From the NCBI RefSeq assembly GCF_002150685.1, contig NZ_MSSW01000019.1, forward strand, positions 62,001 to 126,000: 64,000 bases of DNA, given 5' to 3'. Each line of letters begins with the position of its first letter. Positions within the stretch are counted from its first letter, which is position 1. Below are positions 53,369-62,561 of the stretch, piece after piece. Source of the DNA: Algoriphagus antarcticus. GTDB lineage: Bacteria > Bacteroidota > Bacteroidia > Cytophagales > Cyclobacteriaceae. Both the position numbers and the translations under genes were made by a program. The notes below the pieces were generated by a model. The model was given only the letters and a program-made list of their open reading frames with translations. It did no database searches and had not been told where the DNA came from.

Positions 53369-54625
53369 ATGAGAAATTACATGAAATATCTATCAAAATA
53401 TAACGTGGCAGCAGCTTCAGTGGCTTTATTCACTTGGAGTTGTAATACTGCACCAACAGATGAAAGTCTGAAAACTGGCTTGAAAGAGGATGTCACTTAT
53501 CTCGCAGCAGATAATCTCCGGGGCAGAGCTATCGGAACAGAAGGCGAGCTAAAAGCTTCGGAATATCTTGCCGCAGAATTCAAAGAAATCGGACTGGAGC
53601 CAAAAGGAACGGAAGCTTATTTTCAGCCTTTCACAGTGTCAAAACCTACCAATCCGCATGAAGAAGCAGTAGTCGGCACAGATGGAGAAGGCGTGACTGG
53701 AAGAAATGTGATTGGCTATATTGACAACAAGTCTGAAAATACAATCGTGATCGGAGCTCATTTTGATCACTTGGGGATGGGAGGAAGCGGTTCATTGCAT
53801 CGTGGAGATTCAGCTATCCATAATGGTGCAGATGATAATGCCAGCGGCACTGCTGCTTTGGTAGCTTTAGCAAGAACTCTCAAGCATGAGAAGCACAACA
53901 GCAACTTTCTATTCATTGCTTTTTCAGGGGAGGAAAATGGACTTTGGGGGTCAAATTATTTCGTAAAGAATCCTACCATCGATCTTACTACTGTCAATTA
54001 CATGATCAATATGGATATGGTTGGTCGATTGAATGCAGAAAAGACACTTGCAATTAATGGTGTTGGTACTAGCCCAAGCTTTGTGTCAGCATTGGATTTG
54101 GCAAATGCGGATAGTTTGAAATTAGTCACTTCAGAGTCCGGCGTGGGTCCTTCTGATCACACTTCTTTTTATCTACAAGATTTGCCAGTTCTTCATTTTT
54201 TCACAGGTCAGCATGAAGACTATCACAAGCCTTCTGATGACTCTGACTTGATCAATTATGATGGATTATTGCTTGTGGTGAAATACATCGATCGCTTAGT
54301 GGATCAATTGGATGCTGAGCCTAAACTTGCTTTCAGGAAGACGAAAGACAGCAACGGAGATTCTCCTCGATTTACAGTTTCCTTGGGTGTAGTCCCAGAT
54401 TACCTATTTGATGGAAAAGGCATGCGAATCGACGGTGTGTCTGAGGACAAGCCTGCTCAAGCAGCTGGTCTAATGAAAGGTGATGTAGTTTTGCAAATGG
54501 GTGATTCTACGATTGTGGATATGATGAGCTATATGCGTGCGTTAAGTTCTTTTCAGAAAGGCGATGAAGTGCTTCTTGGCTATGAGAGAGGTGGAGAGAA
54601 GAAGGAAGTGAAGGTTACTTTATAG
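53369..54625 (+). CDS. M28-family metallopeptidase with C-terminal PDZ domain, lipoprotein
   Basis: A 418-residue exported aminopeptidase-type protein, or 414 residues if the ATG at 53381 is used, which fits the promoter better. The signal segment ends F-T-W-S-C, a possible lipobox. Two-zinc site residues are in G-A-H-F-D-H-L-G, N-G-A-D-D-N-A-S-G, F-S-G-E-E-N-G, N-M-D-M-V-G and P-S-D-H-T. The last 100 residues form a PDZ-like domain (D-K-P-A-Q-A-A-G-L-M-K-G-D-V-V). It likely trims peptides in the periplasm or at the outer membrane. Confidence 0.9.
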   Translation: MRNYMKYLSKYNVAAASVALFTWSCNTAPTDESLKTGLKEDVTYLAADNLRGRAIGTEGELKASEYLAAEFKEIGLEPKGTEAYFQPFTVSKPTNPHEEAVVGTDGEGVTGRNVIGYIDNKSENTIVIGAHFDHLGMGGSGSLHRGDSAIHNGADDNASGTAALVALARTLKHEKHNSNFLFIAFSGEENGLWGSNYFVKNPTIDLTTVNYMINMDMVGRLNAEKTLAINGVGTSPSFVSALDLANADSLKLVTSESGVGPSDHTSFYLQDLPVLHFFTGQHEDYHKPSDDSDLINYDGLLLVVKYIDRLVDQLDAEPKLAFRKTKDSNGDSPRFTVSLGVVPDYLFDGKGMRIDGVSEDKPAQAAGLMKGDVVLQMGDSTIVDMMSYMRALSSFQKGDEVLLGYERGGEKKEVKVTL

Positions 54626-54768
54626 ATTTTAGATTCAAGAAACAAGAAAGCTCCTAGGCACTTAGTTTTAGGATTTTTATTTTACTCTTTGAGTATAAAG
54701 TAAAATACTAATATTCATAATCTACTTTCAATCTCGAAGTAGTCAGTCAGGTTTGTTGCTTTTGCTAT

Positions 54769-55479
54769 TCATTCAAAAAATGATCTAAGCCAAGGAGCGT
54801 CTTTGAGTCCATTTATTATTGGAATGAAAAGTAAGTTGACAATCAGGATCAATACATAAGAAAAGTAAACAGTCTTTTGTTTGACAATATCCCTGATGAT
54901 CAAATAAAGAATTATCAAGCAAATCAATACTTCATTCCAGATGAATACGTCCGTCCAAATGAATGGGAAATCAGAAAATGCTTTCGGTTGAAATATCGCT
55001 CCCAGAGGAATAAATGAAAACCGCACGGTACCCGGAGATAAAACCCAAAAAACAGTTGAAATCATCCATCTTGCATGCACTTGGGTATTTCGTGCGTAGG
55101 TAATGGCAAGAACGACAGATAATGCAAAGCCCGTAATAGAAATACAGTCCACAAGTGCAAGACTATACCTAACAGAATAAAGGGGTGATAGTTCGCTCAT
55201 CGTAGGTAAACTCACTATGATCATATTTAAGGCAGATGCAATAACAAATCCCGCTATAATCAAAGAAAACATTCCTACTTTTCTATGGACACTTATAGGT
55301 CGGTTATGATAGAGCCAAGGCTGAATAATCAAACATATATACCAAAAGGTGGCTGAAAGTCCATGCAAATGCCAATGAAATGGGGCATCTCTAAAACCCA
55401 TCCAATACCCTTGGAATCCTATTAATGTAACAAGGAATGGCAGGATCAACCATAAATGGAGTTTAGAAAAAGGTTTCAT
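54769..55479 (-). CDS. Polytopic membrane protein of unknown function
   Basis: A 236-residue protein with six or seven hydrophobic helices. Histidines cluster in the first third (F-H-W-H-L-H-G-L-S-A-T, N-R-P-I-S-V-H-R-K-V-G), and V-H-A-R-W-M follows later. The pattern loosely recalls the DUF2306-like protein at 45727 and other heme-binding-like membrane proteins, but I cannot name the family. It is a single-gene unit. Confidence 0.7.
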   Translation of the reverse strand: MKPFSKLHLWLILPFLVTLIGFQGYWMGFRDAPFHWHLHGLSATFWYICLIIQPWLYHNRPISVHRKVGMFSLIIAGFVIASALNMIIVSLPTMSELSPLYSVRYSLALVDCISITGFALSVVLAITYARNTQVHARWMISTVFWVLSPGTVRFSFIPLGAIFQPKAFSDFPFIWTDVFIWNEVLICLIILYLIIRDIVKQKTVYFSYVLILIVNLLFIPIINGLKDAPWLRSFFE

Positions 55480-55604
55480 AAAAAACTATTCAAAATTGAA
55501 GAATCAGATGTAATTAAAATAGTCTTAACTAGATTTAGAAAAATGGTGTTAATAGTTGGCAGTCAGTATATTAAAAGTAAGTTTTTTATGGCATTAATAA
55601 ATGA

Positions 55605-55639
55605 AAAAATCCAGTTGTGTTCAACTCTACTGGATTTTT
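55605..55639 (-). terminator. Rho-independent terminator of the GH43 gene
   Basis: AAAAATCCAGT and ACTGGATTTTT form an 11-bp stem with a 13-base loop and A/T flanks, 22 bases beyond the GH43 stop on the minus strand. Confidence 0.75.
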
Positions 55640-55660
55640 GAAATTACCTTAAAATAGGGC

Positions 55661-56695
55661 TTATTCCAGTATAGGATTCGCTGCCACTCCCTCAAAAGTC
55701 ATTTTAATCGGCTTGATAGTGCCATCTGCATTGAATTCCATGACATCAATCGCTGTCACCCGATGATCTCGACCTTCATTTGGAATTGGGCGACGGTGAT
55801 AGACCATGTACCAATCATCAGATCCAGACTTTTGGATGACCGAGTTGTGACCAGCGCCCGTCGCAACAGTGGTATCAGATTCCAAGATTGTATCAATGCG
55901 CTTCCAAGGCCCAGTGATTTTGTCAGCCATAGCATAAGCAACTTTATAGCTATCATTTGTCCAGCCTCCTTCAGACCACATGAAGTAATATTTGCCATTT
56001 CTGATAAATACAAAAGGCCCTTCTACATAACCCTCGGGGGTAATCTCATGAAATAGCTCCCCGTCATCCCAAAGTTCAAAGCCCGTGAAATCAGCATTTA
56101 GTTTGCCGATATTACAATGACTCCAACCTCCATAGAGCATATAATATGTACCGTCGGTGTCTTTGAATACGAATTGGTCGATTGGCTGGGCATCGTTATA
56201 GAATTCAGAAAGCAAAGGCTTGCCTAAGTGATCTTTGAAAGGCCCTCCAGGTGAGTCAGCAACTGCCACTCCAAGTCCTCCAAAATGGTTGATGTCATTA
56301 TTCGGATCCCATCCGTCACGGCTTGGGCGCTGAATATCATTTGCGGAAAAGAAGAGGTAGTATTTCCCATCCTTTTCGATTGCCGCTGGTGCCCACATGG
56401 CTTGTCTAGCCCATTTGATTGCTACTGTGTCCAAGATATTAGCATGCTTTTCCCAAGTGATTAGGTCTTTGGAAGAAAAGGCATCGATGTGCAATTGATC
56501 TGTGAAGCCAGCTGAAAAGGTAGGATATACCCAGTATTCGTCTACAAAAACGATTCCTTCTGGATCTGCATACCAGCCGTCGAAAATCGGATTACCAGAG
56601 AGTTTGGGAGTTTCTTCTAGGTTGGTTTCCTTCGCAGATGAGCAGGCAAAGGCCAGACTTGCTGCCAATGTGTATAGAGCTATTCTTGATTTCAT
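55661..56695 (-). CDS. Glycoside hydrolase family 43 protein
   Basis: A 344-residue exported five-bladed propeller glycosidase. The signal ends L-A-F-A-C-S-S, a lipobox. GH43 residues are the base aspartate in W-Y-A-D-P-E, the pKa-modulating aspartate in P-I-D-Q-F-V-F, and the acid glutamate in Y-V-E-G-P-F-V-F. The family acts on arabinose- or xylose-containing plant or algal polysaccharides. No SusC/SusD genes lie beside it, so it is not part of a typical polysaccharide utilisation locus here. Confidence 0.9.
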   Translation of the reverse strand: MKSRIALYTLAASLAFACSSAKETNLEETPKLSGNPIFDGWYADPEGIVFVDEYWVYPTFSAGFTDQLHIDAFSSKDLITWEKHANILDTVAIKWARQAMWAPAAIEKDGKYYLFFSANDIQRPSRDGWDPNNDINHFGGLGVAVADSPGGPFKDHLGKPLLSEFYNDAQPIDQFVFKDTDGTYYMLYGGWSHCNIGKLNADFTGFELWDDGELFHEITPEGYVEGPFVFIRNGKYYFMWSEGGWTNDSYKVAYAMADKITGPWKRIDTILESDTTVATGAGHNSVIQKSGSDDWYMVYHRRPIPNEGRDHRVTAIDVMEFNADGTIKPIKMTFEGVAANPILE

Positions 56696-56789
56696 CGAAA
56701 TATATTAAGTGTCCGCGGAAAATATAAACAGACAAGGAGAGGTAAATGCCTTTGATGCAAAAATGGGCATTTTTAAAGGCTCTTACACC

Positions 56790-56866
56790 TATGAGCCGAT
56801 TATCGCTTCTATTCGGCTCATAAATCGTAGTATTATGAGCCGAATAAGTTGTATATTCGGCTCATG
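56790..56866. promoter_or_regulatory. Operator array: two inverted repeats of TATGAGCCGAATA upstream of fic
   Basis: Four 13-base half-sites occur: 56790 (TATGAGCCGATTA), 56810 (TATTCGGCTCATA), 56834 (TATGAGCCGAATA) and 56854 (TATTCGGCTCATG). They make two inverted repeats, each with a 7-base gap, repeated with an exact 44-base period. The last half-site contains the ATG of the Fic gene. Such an array is best explained as binding sites for a dimeric regulator, possibly the winged-helix domain of the Fic protein itself. Confidence 0.75.
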
Positions 56867-57976
56867 AGATATAATTGGGAATATCCAGATTGGCCGAATT
56901 TCAGCTACAAAGCTAAATCCAGTGATAAACGTCTGGCAGAATTTCTATTGAAATCAGGACAGATCAAAGGTATGGTTATTGGTTTGGGTGATTTGGACCA
57001 AACTGAGACTACTCTGGAAATGATGGTAGTAGAGGCAATCAAAACTTCTGAAATCGAGGGAGAGTTTCTCAGTCGTCTAGACGTAATGTCGTCGATCAAG
57101 AAAAATCTCGGAATTCACGAAAACCAACCTTTGCTAGTCAAAGATCAGCGCGCAAAAGGCATCGCCAAACTGATGATCCATGTACGTTCTTCCTATGCAG
57201 AACCATTGAACGAAGCGATGCTTTTCGATTGGCACAAGATGCTGATGGAGGGAAATCGATACATCGAGGCTGGACAATGGCGCACTGATTCAGAGCCTAT
57301 GCAGGTTGTCTCGGGAGCTTTGAGCAAGGAAAAAGTCCACTATGAAGCGCCTCCTAGCAAAAGAGTTCCACAAGAAATGGAAGCCTTTATCAAATGGTTT
57401 AATACAACTGCCCCCAATGCTGTGAATGAAATCTCGAGTCTACTTGTTCGCTCAGCGATCACGCATTTGTATTTTGAAACCATACATCCATTTGAGGATG
57501 GAAATGGACGAATAGGTCGTGCATTGGCGGAAAAAGCGTTGCATCAAGGGTTGGGGCATACTACTTTGATCAGTCTTTCTACAGCAATAGAAAAGGAGAA
57601 AAATGCCTATTACGGAGCGTTGAAAGTTGCTCAATCCAGTAATGAAATTAGTAATTGGTTAGAATATTTCACAGACACTGTGCTTCAGGCTCAAGTTTAT
57701 GCCACTGAGTTAATTCAATTTACGCTTCTGAAAAGCAAGTTTTTTGCGAAGCATCAATCTATTCTGACCGACCGACAATCGAAGGCTATCAATCGAATGC
57801 TCGCTGAAGAGCCAACAGGTTTTGAGGGAGGAATGACAGCGAAAAAATACATAGCTATCACCAAAGCCTCCAAAGCGACTGCCACGCGAGATTTACAGGT
57901 TTTAAACGAATTGGGAATCTTTTTACCACAGGGAGGTGGACGAAGTGTGAGTTATAAATTGGAGATGGGCAATTAG
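56864..57976 (+). CDS. Fic-family protein with DUF4172 and C-terminal winged helix
   Basis: A 370-residue protein from the ATG at 56864. The N-terminal DUF4172 region (Y-N-W-E-Y-P-D-W-P-N-F) is followed by an inhibitory-helix motif T-S-E-I-E-G at 61-66, matching (S/T)xxxE(G/N). The Fic core has the catalytic H208 in H-P-F-E-D-G-N-G-R-I-G-R. The C-terminal 80 residues look like a winged helix-turn-helix (A-T-A-T-R-D-L-Q-V-L-N-E-L-G-I). Fic proteins usually transfer AMP to proteins. The intact inhibitory motif implies a self-restrained enzyme, and the DNA-binding tail implies autoregulation through the operator array at its start. Confidence 0.9.
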   Translation: MRYNWEYPDWPNFSYKAKSSDKRLAEFLLKSGQIKGMVIGLGDLDQTETTLEMMVVEAIKTSEIEGEFLSRLDVMSSIKKNLGIHENQPLLVKDQRAKGIAKLMIHVRSSYAEPLNEAMLFDWHKMLMEGNRYIEAGQWRTDSEPMQVVSGALSKEKVHYEAPPSKRVPQEMEAFIKWFNTTAPNAVNEISSLLVRSAITHLYFETIHPFEDGNGRIGRALAEKALHQGLGHTTLISLSTAIEKEKNAYYGALKVAQSSNEISNWLEYFTDTVLQAQVYATELIQFTLLKSKFFAKHQSILTDRQSKAINRMLAEEPTGFEGGMTAKKYIAITKASKATATRDLQVLNELGIFLPQGGGRSVSYKLEMGN

Positions 57977-58149
57977 TTTAAAGTAAAAAGACGTAAGTAT
58001 CAAGATCTAAGAGCCAACAGTCTAGAATCGTGAGTTGAAATGTCAGATGACATAGTAAAAGAGTTCTCTCAATGATCTGTAGTTTATTGGTCTGTTAGGC
58101 TTTCCTTCCATTTTTTCCGGTTGACCCTCCCAAAAAGGGGGATTTCTCC

Positions 58150-58157
58150 TATCTTTG
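58150..58157 (+). promoter_or_regulatory. Candidate -7 promoter element of the ileS leader RNA
   Basis: TATCTTTG matches TAnnTTTG and would start a transcript near 58164, just before the structured element. A TTGAC occurs upstream at 58121, but at 26 bases its spacing is longer than usual. Confidence 0.5.
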
Positions 58158-58163
58158 TGCCTT

Positions 58164-58290
58164 CATTTGAGGAGGATGTTTCCTTGAATGCGTGAGGGAT
58201 AGCAGCTGTATCCACTAAGCGAAGCGCAGTGGATACAGCGGATAGCCCGACCCCGGCTTTTTCAGACGGGGACACGCCCAAAAATTAATT
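58164..58290 (+). ncRNA. Structured RNA (small RNA or leader) upstream of ileS
   Basis: The segment folds into a three-way junction by base complementarity. An outer stem joins GCGTG (58190) to CACGC (58273). A perfect 12-bp hairpin joins GCTGTATCCACT (58205) to AGTGGATACAGC (58228). A second hairpin joins CCCCG (58251) to CGGGG (58267). The unpaired blocks GAGGGATAG and GGATAGCCCGA look like conserved RNA sequence, similar to what I recall of Bacteroidota-specific structured RNAs such as Flavo-1; I am unsure of that assignment. A promoter box sits just upstream. It may be an independent small RNA or a 5' leader of ileS. Confidence 0.65.
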
Positions 58291-58320
58291 ATCACCTACT
58301 TGCCCTTAAGAAAGGATACA

Positions 58321-61300
58321 GTGAAGACATATCAGGAATTTAAACAAGTGGATTATCCCGAAATCGGGGAATCCGTATTGAAGTATTGGAAAGAAAACCA
58401 GATTTTCGAGCAATCAGTAGCTAACCGTGACGGTGCGGAGACATTTACTTTTTTCGAGGGCCCGCCTTCGGCAAATGGTACTCCAGGCATTCATCACGTA
58501 ATGGCGCGTACCCTGAAAGATATTTTCTGCCGTTACAAAACGCTTCAGGGTTTTCAGGTGAAACGCAAAGGCGGTTGGGATACGCATGGCTTGCCTGTGG
58601 AGTTGCAGGTGGAGAAGGAATTGGGTATTACCAAAGAGGATATTGGCAAGAAAATTTCGGTAGAAGAATACAATCAAAAGTGCCGTGAGACGGTCATGCG
58701 ATTCAAAAATGAATGGGATGACCTGACGGAGAAAATAGGATACTGGGTGGATTTGGATGATCCATACATCACGTTTGAGCCGGAATATATAGAGTCAGTT
58801 TGGAGCTTGCTAAAGAAGCTTTATGAGAAAGATCTGATTTATAAAGGCTACACAATTCAGCCATATTCACCAGCTGCAGGTACGGGCTTGAGTTCTCACG
58901 AGCTGAACCAACCAGGCACTTATAAAGATGTAAAAGACACTTCCATCACTGCTCAGTTCAAACTGAAAGATGGGGAAAACACCTATATCCTAGCTTGGAC
59001 GACTACACCTTGGACTTTGCCTGCCAACTCGGCTTTGGCGATCGGGGAGAATCTGGACTATGTGAAAGTGAAGACTTTCAATCCATATACGTTCGATGCT
59101 TGCACAGTGATTTTAGCGAAAGCCAGGATGAATTCTTACTTGAATCCAAAAGCTGCTGAGCTAAAATTGGAAGGTTATAAAGGTGGAGACAAATTGATTC
59201 CGTTTGAAGTGATCGAGGAATTCAAAGGAAAAGATATGCTAGGCTGGGAATATGAGCAACTGTTCCCGATAACTGGTTTGGCACTTCCACATCCGGCGTT
59301 CACGGTAGTTTCTGGTGATTATGTCACTACTGAAGATGGTACAGGAATCGTTCATCTTGCCAAGGCTTTCGGTGCAGATGACTTTAGAACTTTGTCGCAG
59401 AATAATGTACCTGGAATATTCGTAAAGGATGATCAAGGAAAAGATGTTCCGATTGTGGATAAGCGAGGGAAATTCATCACGATGGTGGGTGAATACCTTA
59501 AGTTAAAAGTAGCTGAACATGGAATCACTGCCCACAAAGAATATGGAGCGGAGGATTTCTATGTGAAAAACTATACCGAGGATGATGAGAATGCGGCGGA
59601 CTTCAAGAGTACCGACGTGATCATCTCGATCATTCTGAAAAATGAAAATAAGGCCTTTAAGGTTGAAAAATATGAGCACAGTTACCCACATTGCTGGAGA
59701 ACTGACAAGCCAGTACTTTACTATCCTATGGACAGCTGGTTTATCAAAACCACTGCTTACAAAGATAGATTGGTCGAGCTAAACAAGACGATCAACTGGA
59801 AGCCAGAGGCTACTGGAACGGGTCGTTTTGGGAATTGGCTGGAAAATCTGGTGGATTGGAACCTTAGCCGTTCTCGATTCTGGGGTACACCGCTTCCTAT
59901 CTGGAGAACGGAAGATGGAAATGAAGAGCTTTGTTTAGGATCTATCGCCGAGTTGGAAACTGGGATTCAAGAATCTATTGCCAAAGGGTTCATGGTGAAG
60001 TCTCCTTATGAAGACAAGGCTCTTGATCTTCACCGTCCTTATGTGGATGATGTCATCTTAGTTTCTCCCAAAGGTGAAAAAATGTTCCGCGAGTTAGATC
60101 TGATTGACGTTTGGTTTGATTCCGGGGCTATGCCGTATGCCCAGTGGCATTATCCTTTTGAAAACGATGATATTTTCAAAGCCAACTATCCAGCAGACTA
60201 CATTGCAGAAGGAGTGGATCAAACGAGAGGCTGGTTCTTTACGCTTCATGCGATTGCGGTAATGCTTTTTGACAGTGTTGCATTCAAAAATGTGATTGCA
60301 AACGGACTTGTGCTGGACAAAAACGGAAACAAAATGTCCAAGCGATTGGGCAATGCGGTGGATCCTTTCAAGACCTTAAAAGAATACGGTCCTGATGCGG
60401 TACGCTGGTATCTGCTGAGCAATGCGAATCCATGGGACAATTTGAAATTCAATCTGGATGGAGTGACTGAGGTGCAGCGTCGCTTCTTTGGCACACTTCA
60501 GAATACCTATAACTTTTTCGCGCTTTATGCGAATTTGGATGCTTTTGTCTATGACAAATCGATGGCGGTACCAGTGGCGAAAAGAGCCGAGCTGGATCAG
60601 TGGATTGTCTCCAAGCTTCAGTCTTTAATATCAGAAGTAGAAGAAGCCATGGATAATTACGATGCTACCAAAGCGACACGCGCAATCATGAGTTTCACGG
60701 TTGATCAGCTTTCAAATTGGTATGTGCGATTGGCGAGAAAAAGATTCTGGAGAGGCGATATGAATGCAGATAAGCAGGCGGCTTACGAGACGCTTTATGA
60801 GTCTTTGCTCACGCTCACCCAATTGATGTCGTCCTTTGCTCCTTTCTATGCTGATTGGTTGTATCAGAATTTGACCGAATCGGGATCTGATGCTAAAGCT
60901 TCTGTGCATTTGACTGATTGGGTTGCTGCGGATTCGACTTTGATCAATACCGATCTGGAAGAAAGCATGGAATTATCGCAAACGATTTCTTCTTTGGTTC
61001 ACTCACTGAGAAAGAAAGAGAAGATGAAAGTACGTCAGCCCTTAAAGAGAATTTTGATTCCTATCTTAAAAGAGAAAATCAAAGACCAGATTCTCCACTT
61101 GGAAGATCTGATCAAATCCGAAGTGAATATCAAAGACATTGAGTTTATCGATGACGCATCCGGTATCTTGGTGAAAAATGTAAAGCCAAATCTTCCTGTG
61201 CTAGGAAAGAAATTGGGCCCAAAAATGCGATTCGTGGTAGCTGAAATCAATAAGTGGGGACAAGCTGAAATCGCTGAAATAGAACGTGAAGGTAAAATAT

Positions 61301-61698
61301 CAGTTGATCTCGACGGTGAAAGTCTAGAACTGCTTTTGGAAGAAGTGTTGATCAGTTCTCAGGATATTCCAGGGTGGTCAGTAGCATCTGATCAAGGTGT
61401 GACTGTCGCGCTAGATGTGACCCTTTCGGAGGAATTGAAGCAAGAAGGAATCGCGAGAGATCTGGTAAACCGAATCCAAAATCTAAGAAAGGACATGGGA
61501 TTGGAAGTACAGGATAAGATCAATATCAAGCTTGCCAATGATAATGAGTTGGTAAACAGTGCAATTGATTCTTTTGGGGAATATATCCAAACTGAAGTAC
61601 AAGCGTTGAAACTAGAGCTTTTGGCTGAATTGAAAGGAGCGACCGTACTTGATATGGATGATTTTGAACTAGCTGTTTTGGTAGAAAAAGCAAAATAG
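58321..61698 (+). CDS. ileS: Isoleucyl-tRNA synthetase
   Basis: A class I synthetase of 1125 residues starting at the GTG at 58321. An AAAGGA sequence lies 4 bases before it, and the N-terminus M-K-T-Y-Q-E-F fits Bacteroidota relatives; an in-frame TTG at 58300 is less likely. The HIGH-type motif is P-G-I-H-H-V-M-A-R (55-63) and the KMSKS motif is K-M-S-K-R at 671-675. The insert (CP1) editing domain and a long C-terminal anticodon-binding region follow; the size fits the long form. The C-terminus lacks an obvious zinc-finger Cys cluster. lspA follows 13 bases on. Confidence 0.95.
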   Translation: MKTYQEFKQVDYPEIGESVLKYWKENQIFEQSVANRDGAETFTFFEGPPSANGTPGIHHVMARTLKDIFCRYKTLQGFQVKRKGGWDTHGLPVELQVEKELGITKEDIGKKISVEEYNQKCRETVMRFKNEWDDLTEKIGYWVDLDDPYITFEPEYIESVWSLLKKLYEKDLIYKGYTIQPYSPAAGTGLSSHELNQPGTYKDVKDTSITAQFKLKDGENTYILAWTTTPWTLPANSALAIGENLDYVKVKTFNPYTFDACTVILAKARMNSYLNPKAAELKLEGYKGGDKLIPFEVIEEFKGKDMLGWEYEQLFPITGLALPHPAFTVVSGDYVTTEDGTGIVHLAKAFGADDFRTLSQNNVPGIFVKDDQGKDVPIVDKRGKFITMVGEYLKLKVAEHGITAHKEYGAEDFYVKNYTEDDENAADFKSTDVIISIILKNENKAFKVEKYEHSYPHCWRTDKPVLYYPMDSWFIKTTAYKDRLVELNKTINWKPEATGTGRFGNWLENLVDWNLSRSRFWGTPLPIWRTEDGNEELCLGSIAELETGIQESIAKGFMVKSPYEDKALDLHRPYVDDVILVSPKGEKMFRELDLIDVWFDSGAMPYAQWHYPFENDDIFKANYPADYIAEGVDQTRGWFFTLHAIAVMLFDSVAFKNVIANGLVLDKNGNKMSKRLGNAVDPFKTLKEYGPDAVRWYLLSNANPWDNLKFNLDGVTEVQRRFFGTLQNTYNFFALYANLDAFVYDKSMAVPVAKRAELDQWIVSKLQSLISEVEEAMDNYDATKATRAIMSFTVDQLSNWYVRLARKRFWRGDMNADKQAAYETLYESLLTLTQLMSSFAPFYADWLYQNLTESGSDAKASVHLTDWVAADSTLINTDLEESMELSQTISSLVHSLRKKEKMKVRQPLKRILIPILKEKIKDQILHLEDLIKSEVNIKDIEFIDDASGILVKNVKPNLPVLGKKLGPKMRFVVAEINKWGQAEIAEIEREGKISVDLDGESLELLLEEVLISSQDIPGWSVASDQGVTVALDVTLSEELKQEGIARDLVNRIQNLRKDMGLEVQDKINIKLANDNELVNSAIDSFGEYIQTEVQALKLELLAELKGATVLDMDDFELAVLVEKAK

Positions 61699-61711
61699 CA
61701 AATCGTATATA

Positions 61712-62344
61712 ATGACTAAATACCTGAAATTCTTTGGCATTGCGCTAGTAGTGATCATCATTGATCAAGCGGTGAAAATGCTAGTTCATTTCCAGATGGA
61801 CTTTGGTTCACCTGGACAGATTCCGATTTTCGGAGACTGGTTCAAGCTGCATTACACGACCAACCCAGGCATGGCTTTCGGGATGGAACTGGGTTCTGAT
61901 TATGGTAAGTTGCTTCTTACATCGTTCCGTTTGGTTGCGATGGTTGGAATAGGTTATTACCTATATCACATCATAGAGAAAAAACAACCTCGTTTATATA
62001 TAGTATGTATCGCGATGATTTTAGGAGGAGCAATTGGCAATCTCATTGATTCTGTCTTTTATGGAGTTTGGCTAAATAATGCGCCATATAACGCTTCCAC
62101 TCCATGGTTTCACGGCCAAGTGGTCGATATGTTTTATTTTGATATTTGGGAAGGATATCTACCTGAATGGATTCCTGTGTGGGGTGGCAGTTACACGGCT
62201 CTTTGGCCGATTTTCAATGTGGCAGATGCTGCTATATTTGTAGGTGTAGCTATGATTCTAATGTTTCAAGGCAGGTTTTTCCCAGAAAAAACAGAAGATA
62301 ATAAACAATTCCAAAAAGGAGAGTTAGATCCGATTTCTGAGTAA
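61712..62344 (+). CDS. lspA: Lipoprotein signal peptidase (signal peptidase II)
   Basis: A 210-residue membrane aspartyl protease with four main helices. Catalytic aspartates are D113 (G-N-L-I-D-S) and D172 (F-N-V-A-D-A), with N-P-G-M-A-F-G near 51-57 as the third conserved motif. The extra loop between motifs (about 119-165) makes it longer than the E. coli enzyme (164 residues), as is usual in Bacteroidota. It cleaves the signal peptide of prolipoproteins, many of which are encoded in this window. It is cotranscribed with ileS, a pairing seen in many bacteria. Confidence 0.93.
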   Translation: MTKYLKFFGIALVVIIIDQAVKMLVHFQMDFGSPGQIPIFGDWFKLHYTTNPGMAFGMELGSDYGKLLLTSFRLVAMVGIGYYLYHIIEKKQPRLYIVCIAMILGGAIGNLIDSVFYGVWLNNAPYNASTPWFHGQVVDMFYFDIWEGYLPEWIPVWGGSYTALWPIFNVADAAIFVGVAMILMFQGRFFPEKTEDNKQFQKGELDPISE

Positions 62345-62363
62345 AAATCTACGAAAACTCACT

Positions 62364-62404
62364 AAAAGTCCCTAGGGTCAGAATCTCTGATTGTAGGGAC
62401 TTTT
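62364..62404 (+). terminator. Rho-independent terminator of the ileS-lspA unit
   Basis: AAAAGTCCCTA and TAGGGACTTTT form an 11-bp stem with a 19-base loop, 19 bases after the lspA stop. Confidence 0.8.
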
Positions 62405-62561
62405 CATGTTTTATAGGAGATAATTGGCTCAAACCATAAATTTGAGCAGTATTTTTTGTAATTTTCAACTTGCTTTTCCCTTTTTTGGGATATCTAACCG
62501 CGACTTGGCTTCCATTTGCTTAACCCCAAACTGATGGAAGTTGTGTCATTCCGATAATTAT

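Noticed and set aside
55456-55641. A 61-codon plus-strand frame
   Set aside because: It runs through the GH43 terminator hairpin and overlaps the start of the opposite membrane-protein gene; no gene-like features.
58164-58320. T-box leader before ileS
   Set aside because: T-boxes are not expected in Bacteroidota and no specifier loop or NCCA-binding bulge is visible; the segment is annotated as a structured RNA instead.
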